A stretch of 8,462 nucleotides of DNA from DAOUAE01 sp034433795 (GTDB taxonomy: Bacteria > Chloroflexota > UBA6077 > FW602-bin22 > DAOUAE01). The stretch covers positions 1-8,462 of the forward strand of contig DAOUAE010000016.1 in assembly GCA_034433795.1 (NCBI GenBank), in the 5' to 3' direction. Below are positions 1 through 4,878 of the stretch, in pieces (the stretch's first letter is position 1; the number at the start of each line of letters is the position of its first letter). The notes under the pieces are model-generated. The model had not been told where the DNA came from, searched no databases, and saw nothing but the letters and a program-made list of their open reading frames with translations. The position numbers were made by a program, and so were the translations under genes.

Positions 1-2
1 AG

Positions 3-44
3 GCAGATGACCTGCTCGATAGGCGGCCGGTCGACACGGGGTAA
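3..44 (+). CDS. Possible 3' tail of a plus-strand gene (partial, uncertain)
   Basis: The frame starting at base 3 reads ADDLLDRRPVDTG and then a TAA stop at 42-44. The charged, helix-like composition resembles a protein C-terminus. A plus-oriented hairpin with a U-run (159-189) lies about 115 bases downstream, which would suit the end of a plus-strand gene converging on the transaminase. Only 13 codons are visible, so no function can be given and chance is a serious alternative. Confidence 0.2.
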   Translation, partial: ADDLLDRRPVDTG

Positions 45-158
45 CCCGCGCAGCCGAGCCGTCCTAATGGCCGAGGCCGTCCGCCCTCCCCTCCCGGCAA
101 TCGCCCACCACCCTCCCGCACACACCCCGGTGCACTGAAAAACTACCGTCCGATCTCC

Positions 159-189
159 AGGCCGGTGCCCAAATGGGCACCGGCCTTTT
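159..189 (+). terminator. Rho-independent terminator hairpin at the 3' end of the transaminase gene
   Basis: A perfect 12-bp inverted repeat (159-170 against 175-186, arm AGGCCGGTGCCC) with an AAAT loop is followed on the plus strand by TTTT (186-189). It lies 8 bases beyond the stop codon of the minus-strand transaminase. The U-run is on the side that terminates plus-strand transcription. On the minus strand the hairpin follows an A-run and has no U-run directly after it; the nearest T5 is about 18 bases further on. The likely roles are terminator for a plus-strand transcript entering from the left, and 3'-end stabiliser or weaker terminator for the transaminase mRNA. Confidence 0.75.
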
Positions 190-194
190 CTGCC

Positions 195-1556
195 CTACAC
201 GCGGGCGGCCACCGCCTCCAGCGCCCGCCGGAACCGCTCGACCAGCAGGTCTACCCCCGCCCGGTCGATGCACAGCGGCGGGGCGAAACAGATGATATCG
301 CCCGACGCCCGACAGAGCAGCCCGTTCTCCCGCGCCAGATGCACCACCTGACGCCCCACCTGCTTCTCCGGCGGGAAAGGCCGCCGCGTGGCCCGGTCAG
401 CCACCAGTTCGACCCCGGCCATCAGCCCCAGCCCCCGGACGTCACCGACCAGCGGATGATCACGCAATTCGGTCAGCCGGGCCAGCAGGTACTCGCCCAT
501 CCGGGCAGCGTTCTCGACCAGCCGCTCCCGCTCGATAATGGCCAGGTTGGCCAGGGCCGCCGCACAGCAGACCGGGTGCCCGTAGTAGGTGAACCCGTGC
601 AGAAACGTCACCCCGGGAGCGGCCAGAACCTGGTAGATCTCCTCGGTCAGGGCCACCGCCCCCAGAGGAAGGTAGCCGGACGTGATGCCCTTGGCCAGCG
701 TCATCAGGTCCGGCTGCACCCCCCAGTGCTCCACCCCAAACCACCGACCGGTCCGCCCGAACCCGGTGATGACCTCGTCGACGATCAGCAGCACCTGGTA
801 CCGACGGCAGATCTCCTGCACGCGGGGGAAGTAGCTGGGCGGCGGCACCAGGACACCGCCGACCCCCGGAACCGGCTCGGCGATGAAGGCCGCCACCGTC
901 TCCGGCCCCTCGCGCTGAATGGCCTCCTCCAGAGCCGCGGCGGCGGCCTCCCCGACATCGGCGTAGCGCGCCGGATCGTAAGTCCCCCGATAGGGGTCGG
1001 GCATCATCACGTGCAGAAACCCCGGCACCAGCGGTCCATAGTACTGATGGAACTGCGGGAGCCCCGTGGCGCTCAGCGCCCCGTACGACGGTCCGTGATA
1101 GGCCCGCTCGCGGGCGATGATCTTGTACTTCTCGGGCCGTCCGCGCAGCCGCCAGTAGGCCCGCGCGATCTTGAAGGCCGTCTCGTTGCTCTCCGAACCG
1201 CCGCAGGTGTAAAAAAAGCGCTTCAGCCCCGGCGGCGTGAGCTCGGCCAGCCGGTGCCCCAACTGGATCGCGGGGACGTTTGAGAGCCCGAAGAACGAAG
1301 GGGCAAACGCCAGCCGCTCCATCTGCGCCGCAGCCGCGGCGACGATCTCCCGTCGCCCGTGCCCGACATTGACGTTCCACAACCCGGCCAGTCCGTCCAG
1401 GTACTCCCGTCCGTCGCTGTCGCGGACCATGATCCCCTGGCCCTCGACCAGCACCAGTGGACCCCGCTGCGCGTGCTCGTAGAGCGGGGTCATCGGGTGG
1501 AGCAGGTGGGTGAGATCCTCCTGGACCAGTTCCGCTGTCGACGGTTGATCGCTCAT
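195..1556 (-). CDS. Class III PLP-dependent omega-aminotransferase
   Basis: This 453-aa enzyme has a complete fold-type I aminotransferase domain. It should move an amino group between an amine or omega-amino acid and a keto acid such as pyruvate, using pyridoxal phosphate in the cytoplasm. Visible motifs are DGLAGLWNVNVGHG (about 54-67), the phosphate-binding GGSES (119-123), AYHG (152-155), the cofactor-ring DEVITGFGRTG with D260, the Schiff-base lysine K289 in LAKG, and R416 in CRASGD. W60, F88, Y153 and R416 line up with active-site residues known (from memory) in the Chromobacterium violaceum omega-transaminase, R416 being its substrate-carboxylate switch. This favours the beta-alanine/putrescine:pyruvate type over ornithine or glutamate-semialdehyde enzymes, but the exact substrate is open. 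An in-frame ATG at 1580 would add eight residues. I prefer 1556 because it has a strong ribosome-binding site nine bases upstream and the family-like length. The gene is probably read from its own weak promoter or by read-through from the ADP-ribosylglycohydrolase gene 214 bp upstream. Confidence 0.95.
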   Translation of the reverse strand: MSDQPSTAELVQEDLTHLLHPMTPLYEHAQRGPLVLVEGQGIMVRDSDGREYLDGLAGLWNVNVGHGRREIVAAAAAQMERLAFAPSFFGLSNVPAIQLGHRLAELTPPGLKRFFYTCGGSESNETAFKIARAYWRLRGRPEKYKIIARERAYHGPSYGALSATGLPQFHQYYGPLVPGFLHVMMPDPYRGTYDPARYADVGEAAAAALEEAIQREGPETVAAFIAEPVPGVGGVLVPPPSYFPRVQEICRRYQVLLIVDEVITGFGRTGRWFGVEHWGVQPDLMTLAKGITSGYLPLGAVALTEEIYQVLAAPGVTFLHGFTYYGHPVCCAAALANLAIIERERLVENAARMGEYLLARLTELRDHPLVGDVRGLGLMAGVELVADRATRRPFPPEKQVGRQVVHLARENGLLCRASGDIICFAPPLCIDRAGVDLLVERFRRALEAVAARV

Positions 1557-1565
1557 GGCTCGCTG

Positions 1566-1576
1566 CTCCTTCCTCC
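1566..1576 (-). promoter_or_regulatory. Shine-Dalgarno site that fixes the transaminase start
   Basis: The minus strand reads GGAGGAAGGAG, then nine bases, then the ATG at 1556-1554. It overlaps the codons after the alternative ATG at 1580, which has no purine-rich site of its own. That supports the shorter reading frame. Confidence 0.8.
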
Positions 1577-1633
1577 ACATCGCCGATCAGACCTCATACA
1601 CCGCTACCTGATAGACGACTCTCTGCCTGTCTC

Positions 1634-1662
1634 TTGACAACGACCGTCCGGCGCGGTACAGT
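1634..1662 (+). promoter_or_regulatory. Sigma-70-type promoter pointing against the surrounding genes
   Basis: An exact TTGACA (1634-1639), a 17-bp spacer and TACAGT (1657-1662) form a near-consensus housekeeping promoter on the plus strand. The expected start point is near 1668-1670. Exact -35 boxes with ideal spacing are rare in such GC-rich DNA. The two promoters that do precede minus-strand genes in this window (2885-2913 and 8301-8329) have the same architecture with the same 17-bp spacer. No protein gene lies downstream on this strand; transcription would run toward the 3' end of the convergent ADP-ribosylglycohydrolase gene. The -35 box reads TTGTCA on the other strand, but no good -10 for the transaminase was found at proper spacing. 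Confidence 0.6.
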
Positions 1663-1667
1663 AGCTG

Positions 1668-1735
1668 GTGCCCGAGCGGCTCGAGACACGCCCCGCCTGT
1701 ACGACGGGGTGCTGGACGGGTCGCTCGGGCGTTTT
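1668..1735 (+). ncRNA. Candidate self-terminating small structured RNA
   Basis: Starting at the predicted start point of the plus-strand promoter, bases 1670-1678 (GCCCGAGCG) pair perfectly with 1722-1730 (CGCTCGGGC), followed by GTTTT (1731-1735). An inner stem, CGCCCCG with CGGGGTG (about 1689-1695 and 1705-1711, one G-U pair, nine-base loop), is nested inside. The layout is promoter, compact folded transcript and U-run within about 100 bp. A second hairpin, CTCGGGCG with CGCCGAG across the U-run (about 1724-1745), would compete with the outer stem, as in terminator/antiterminator switches. The 5' bases GTGCCCGAGCGGC match the D-arm of bacterial class II (Ser/Tyr) tRNAs, but there is no T-arm and no matching acceptor strand, so it is not a tRNA. 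The U-run is short (four). It could also be only a terminator-like relic. I recognise no known RNA family. Confidence 0.35.
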
Positions 1736-1770
1736 GTCGCCGAGTCCGACGAGCGCGAGCGGATCGTCCC

Positions 1771-2853
1771 TCAGCCGCCGGCCTCAGAGTGCCCTTCCGC
1801 CCAGACCGTCCCGAAACGGGCGACGAGGGCGTGGGCGACCTCCTCGAGAACCGACCGCAACTCCAGCGCCGCCAGCCAGCGCGTCGGGATCGCCTCCGGG
1901 CCGAAGAGCGTTCCCAGGAGACTGCCCGTCAGCGCTCCGGTGCTATCGCTATCACCGCTGTGGTTGACCGCCAGAACAACCCCGCTTTCAAAACTCTCCG
2001 CGGTCAGGGCACAGAAGAGGGCGATCGCCAGCGCCTCCTCGGCCACCCAGCCCTCTCCCAGCCGCTCGACGCTCTCGGGCACCGGCGGCGCCTGGGCCGC
2101 CAGCGCCACCGCCGCCTCCACCGCCTGGAGCACGTCGGTGTGAGCGGGCCAGGTCTGGAGAACGGCCCGGCTGGCGGCGATGGCCTGCGGCAGCGTCGCC
2201 CCCGCCACCAGCTGGGCGATCACCATGGCGAAAAAGCCGGCTGCCAGGTAGCCCGAGGGGTGACCGTGGGTCAGCGCCGCAACCGCACAACCCAGGGGGA
2301 ACGGCTCGCGGCTCACCAACCCCACCGGGGCGATGCGCATGATTCCGCCACAGCCCTTACTGGCGTTCAGCGGGCGGTCGACCGTCCCCAGACGCCCGGT
2401 CCGCAGCGCCGATAGACAGGTGGCGCCGGGCGCGCGCCGCGCGTGCAGGGCCGGGTACCGGAGCAGCCAGCCCTCGGTGCCCAGCGGCCCACCCGGCCGC
2501 TCCCCCTGGGTCGCCAGCCACCGCTGGTAGGCCCGGTGGACATAAGCCAGGAGGTCGACGGTTCCGGTCCGCCGCCGTGCGTCCTCGGCGCAGATCAGCC
2601 CCTCCGCGGTGAAGAGCGTCATCTGGGTGTCGTCGGTGATCGCGCCGAGGCGACCGTAGGCCGGGACGAAGTCGCGGAGGCCCTGGGGGCCGAACCGACG
2701 CCGGATCTCCGCGAGCGTCAGAAACTCGACCGGCGCCCCCAGGGCATCGCCGACCGCCCCCCCAAGAAGGCAGCCGCGAAAGGCCGCGACCACCCGCTGC
2801 GGTAATCCCAGCCCGCCTGGCCCGTCAGGCCCGGCCACGCTCTCCTCCCTCAC
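1771..2853 (-). CDS. ADP-ribosylglycohydrolase (DraG/ARH) family protein
   Basis: This 360-aa protein spans the whole ADP-ribosyl-glycohydrolase fold, which uses two magnesium ions to remove ADP-ribose from proteins or small molecules in the cytoplasm. Visible motifs are GCLLGGAVGDALGAPVEF (27-44), ITDDTQMT with metal ligands D74 and D75 (72-79), KGCGGIMR in the substrate loop (166-173), and NHSGDSDSTGALTG with D301 and D303 (297-310). No metal-binding residue appears to be missing. The substrate cannot be told: protein arginine, O-acetyl-ADP-ribose and nucleic-acid targets occur in the family, and no nitrogenase genes or DraT partner are nearby. The GTG at 2853 lies 25 bases after the predicted transcription start. 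A second in-frame GTG at 2838 sits only three bases after a GGGAGGAG run, which is closer than usual. The first 20 residues are Gly/Pro-rich and not conserved, so the true start may be either one. It is transcribed from the 2885-2913 promoter, separately from the polysaccharide operon. Confidence 0.93.
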   Translation of the reverse strand: MREESVAGPDGPGGLGLPQRVVAAFRGCLLGGAVGDALGAPVEFLTLAEIRRRFGPQGLRDFVPAYGRLGAITDDTQMTLFTAEGLICAEDARRRTGTVDLLAYVHRAYQRWLATQGERPGGPLGTEGWLLRYPALHARRAPGATCLSALRTGRLGTVDRPLNASKGCGGIMRIAPVGLVSREPFPLGCAVAALTHGHPSGYLAAGFFAMVIAQLVAGATLPQAIAASRAVLQTWPAHTDVLQAVEAAVALAAQAPPVPESVERLGEGWVAEEALAIALFCALTAESFESGVVLAVNHSGDSDSTGALTGSLLGTLFGPEAIPTRWLAALELRSVLEEVAHALVARFGTVWAEGHSEAGG

Positions 2854-2871
2854 TCGCCGCCGGTCTCAGGG

Positions 2872-2943
2872 TCGCCCCCAGGCCACCATACTCACCCGCG
2901 CCCCGCTTGTCAACCGGCCTGGCTTGAGAGATCGCCCCCAGGC
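2872..2943. repeat. 12-bp direct repeat bracketing the ADP-ribosylglycohydrolase promoter
   Basis: TCGCCCCCAGGC occurs at 2872-2883 and again at 2932-2943, 60 bp apart and in the same orientation. Adding the two preceding bases gives 13 of 14 matching. One copy covers the predicted transcription start and abuts the -10 box; the other lies about 20 bp upstream of the -35 box. The positions would suit a repressor with two operators. The 60-bp separation is close to a whole number of helical turns (about 5.7). Only this entry's geometry supports a function; the sequence is GC-rich and chance is possible. Confidence 0.35.
2885..2913 (-). promoter_or_regulatory. Sigma-70-type promoter of the ADP-ribosylglycohydrolase gene
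   Basis: On the minus strand, an exact TTGACA (2913-2908), a 17-bp spacer and TATGGT (2890-2885) place the start point near 2878, giving a leader of about 25 bases before the GTG at 2853. The 131-bp gap in which it lies separates this gene from the polysaccharide operon. Confidence 0.7.
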
Positions 2944-2984
2944 GCGTCCGCGACGGAGCGGGCGCCGGTCGCCAGTCCCGGCTC

Positions 2985-3713
2985 TCAGGGCCGCGCCGGT
3001 CGCTTCGACCGGACCGAGCGCCGGGGCTCGGCCGGAATCTCGCCGATCACCCGGAAGCCGGTCAGCTGCTCGACCTCGCGGGCCGAGCGGACGGTATCAT
3101 CCAGATAGTCCAGCACGAAGGCCAGGCCGACGCCCACGGCCAGACCGACGACGGTTCGAATCAGCACGTCCACCAGCGTCCGCCGGTTGACCGGTTCGGC
3201 CACAATGGTCGGCGGGTCGACCACCGTCACCACCGGATTCTGGACGCTGAGGCGGGCGAAGTAGGGGGAAGAGGGTTCGCCCGACGGGCGCTCGGCCAGC
3301 ATCTCGGCCAGCCCCTGGGCGATGAGCAGCGCATCCTCACGGCGGTCGGCGGTGACCGTGGCGGTGATCACCCGATGGGCCTTCTTCGCCCGGATGCTCC
3401 CCTGGGGGGGGCGGCCGTCGCTCGTCCGGTAGCGGGCCTGGAGGGCCTGGAGAAAGGCCCCGCTCTGGAGGACCTCGATCACATCGTCGTTGAGATACTC
3501 AGAACTCACGTAAGCGTAGTACTCGTCGCGGGGGGTATACGCCGAGAGGGTCCACTGCGGGCGAACGGCCAGTTTCACTGTGGCCTGGTACCCGCCGGTC
3601 GTCTGCGGGAAAAAGAAGAGGCCGACCCAGCTGCCGACGAACGCCAGCAGCCCCAGGAGCGGCGCCAGCCACCAGCGACGCCGGACGATCGCCCAGTACT
3701 CACGCAACTCCAC
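2985..3713 (-). CDS. Wzz-type polysaccharide chain-length regulator, kinase-less
   Basis: This 242-aa inner-membrane protein controls chain length or export of the polysaccharide. It has the CpsC/CapA layout. The N-terminal cytoplasmic stretch ELREYWAIVRRRWW leads into a first membrane helix (about 14-35). An external domain follows (about 36-178), then the Pro-containing VVDPPTIVAEPVNRR just before a second helix (about 183-201). The tail LDYLDDTVRSAREVEQLTG (about 202-219) is the conserved post-helix motif. It ends shortly after, with no Walker-type tyrosine-kinase domain, so a separate CpsD/Wze-like kinase would have to be encoded elsewhere, or be absent. The frame is open back to a GTG at 3731, which would overlap the preceding gene by 8 bases. 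I prefer the GTG at 3713 because GAGGGG sits six bases upstream and the product then begins in the usual family way. It is the last gene of the operon, and no convincing U-run terminator follows. Confidence 0.87.
   Translation of the reverse strand: MELREYWAIVRRRWWLAPLLGLLAFVGSWVGLFFFPQTTGGYQATVKLAVRPQWTLSAYTPRDEYYAYVSSEYLNDDVIEVLQSGAFLQALQARYRTSDGRPPQGSIRAKKAHRVITATVTADRREDALLIAQGLAEMLAERPSGEPSSPYFARLSVQNPVVTVVDPPTIVAEPVNRRTLVDVLIRTVVGLAVGVGLAFVLDYLDDTVRSAREVEQLTGFRVIGEIPAEPRRSVRSKRPARP
3404..3411. repeat. Eight-base G/C homopolymer inside the chain-length gene
   Basis: The plus strand has eight consecutive G bases (C8 in the coding strand), encoding the Pro-Pro within GRPPQGS of the external domain. 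Tracts of this length in surface-polysaccharide genes can slip during replication and shift the reading frame. It may equally be a chance product of GC-rich Pro codons. Confidence 0.5.
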
Positions 3714-3719
3714 GGCTGT

Positions 3720-3725
3720 CCCCTC
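3720..3725 (-). promoter_or_regulatory. Shine-Dalgarno site selecting the Wzz start
   Basis: GAGGGG lies six bases before the GTG at 3713 and overlaps the TGA stop (3726-3724) of the upstream glycosyltransferase. Ribosomes finishing that gene would therefore stop on top of this site, which suggests translational coupling. Confidence 0.6.
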
Positions 3726-4878
3726 ACCCACCGGCCACCGGCGCCGTCGACCACTCCGCCGACCGCCCGGTCAGCCCGGCTTGATGGCGCGCGTAGGCCT
3801 CGGTCACCAGCGCCCGGAAGCGCTCCTGAAAGCGCCCCACATCGAAGGCCATGGCGTGCTGGCGGATCCGCCGGGGATCGAAATGGCGCGGCTGGAAGTC
3901 GGCCAGAACCGCCGCCAGGGCCTCGGCCGTCGGCTCGGCGAAGAAGAGGCCGGTCTCACCCGGAACAATGGTCTCCAGCGCCCCCCCTCGGCCGTAGGCG
4001 ATGACCGGCCGTCCGGCCGCCTGGGCCTCCAGCGGCACCAGACCGAAGTCCTCCTCGCCGGGGAAAAGAAGCGCCTGGCAGCGTGCCAGGAGGTCGCGGA
4101 CCACGCTGTCCGGCTGGCGGCCCAGGAACTCGATGGTGGGCCCGGCCAGGCGCTCCAGGCGGGGCCGGTCGCGTCCGTCGCCGACGATCTTCAGCCGGCG
4201 GCGCAGGTGATTACAGGCGGCGATGGCCAGGTCGATGCGTTTGTAGGGGACAAGGCGCGAGACGATAAGGAAGAAATCACCGATATCCTCGGGCGCGGCC
4301 AGCCGGAAGCGTTCGACCGGCACCGGCGGATGGAGGACGGCCAGCACCGGCCGGCGATAGAACTTGCGGATGCGGGCCGCCACCGCCTGGGAGATGGCGA
4401 CGAAGTAGTCCACCCGCTGGGCGGCCAGGAAGTCCCAGGTGCGCAGGTAGTTCAGAAAGAGCGGCAGCACCAGCCGGGCCAGCCGGCCGAAGCCCTCGCG
4501 GGCGGCGTAGTCCGGAAAGAGCCAGAGGAACCGGGCCGGCGTCAGGCAGTAACAGAGGTGGCAGGTCTCCGGCCGGGTGATGATCCCGTAACTGAAGGCG
4601 CTGCTGTTGTTGATCACCAGGTCGTAGCCGCTGAGGTCGAACTGCTCGAAGGCCAGCGGATAGAGCGGCAGGAACCACTGGTGCTTGCGGGTGACCAGCG
4701 GCAGGCGCTGCAGGAAACTGGTCCGGATGTCCCAGGTGCGGTACTCGGGGGGACAGGCCCGCGGATCGTACATGGCGGTGTAGACCGGCGCCGTGGGGTA
4801 GAGGGCGTGCAGCACCTCCAGCACCCGCTCGGCCCCGCCGTACTGGTTGAGCCAGGAGCAGACGATGGCCACCCGCAT
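3724..4878 (-). CDS. GT4 glycosyltransferase, WbaZ-like
   Basis: This 384-aa cytoplasmic or membrane-associated GT-B enzyme adds a sugar from an activated donor to the lipid-linked repeat unit. The N-terminal acceptor domain starts MRVAIVCSWLNQYGGAERVL, with the GGAER glycine-rich loop at 14-18. The C-terminal donor domain starts near VSRLVPYKRIDLAI (206-219), carries GDGRDRPRL (233-241), and has the retaining-GT4 EX7E motif E276/E284 inside FPGEEDFGLVPLEAQAAG. The VPYKR and PGEEDFG forms, together with the YCLTPARFLW segment (110-119), are typical of the WbaZ-like mannosyltransferase branch. Mannose from GDP-mannose is thus the likeliest donor, but this is not proven. Its ATG overlaps the stop of the phosphotransferase gene by one base (TGATG), so the two are probably translated in a coupled way. 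The last 15-20 residues are a Gly/Ser/Ala-rich tail without family conservation. Confidence 0.93.
   Translation of the reverse strand: MRVAIVCSWLNQYGGAERVLEVLHALYPTAPVYTAMYDPRACPPEYRTWDIRTSFLQRLPLVTRKHQWFLPLYPLAFEQFDLSGYDLVINNSSAFSYGIITRPETCHLCYCLTPARFLWLFPDYAAREGFGRLARLVLPLFLNYLRTWDFLAAQRVDYFVAISQAVAARIRKFYRRPVLAVLHPPVPVERFRLAAPEDIGDFFLIVSRLVPYKRIDLAIAACNHLRRRLKIVGDGRDRPRLERLAGPTIEFLGRQPDSVVRDLLARCQALLFPGEEDFGLVPLEAQAAGRPVIAYGRGGALETIVPGETGLFFAEPTAEALAAVLADFQPRHFDPRRIRQHAMAFDVGRFQERFRALVTEAYARHQAGLTGRSAEWSTAPVAGG

Noticed and set aside
64..273. Minus-strand 69-codon frame at the left edge
   Set aside because: It runs through the terminator hairpin and the 3' end of the transaminase, and its product is Gly/Arg-rich low-complexity sequence.
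165..1283. Plus-strand 372-codon frame and the overlapping minus-strand frame at 460-1578
   Set aside because: Both overlap the motif-complete transaminase in other frames; their products are Arg/Gly/Pro/Ala-rich without recognisable folds.
1662..1740. A functional tRNA gene
   Set aside because: Only a D-arm-like segment is present. There is no T-loop consensus, no acceptor complement and no proper seven-base anticodon loop on a paired stem.
1771..2853. Toxin-antitoxin or nitrogenase-control role for the ADP-ribosylglycohydrolase
   Set aside because: No ADP-ribosyltransferase, small toxin or nitrogenase gene lies beside it; the neighbours are a transaminase and a polysaccharide operon.
2914..2984. 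Terminator for the polysaccharide operon
   Set aside because: A bulged GAGC...GCTC hairpin (about 2956-2984) can be drawn on the minus strand, but no U-run follows and such pairings are common in GC-rich DNA.
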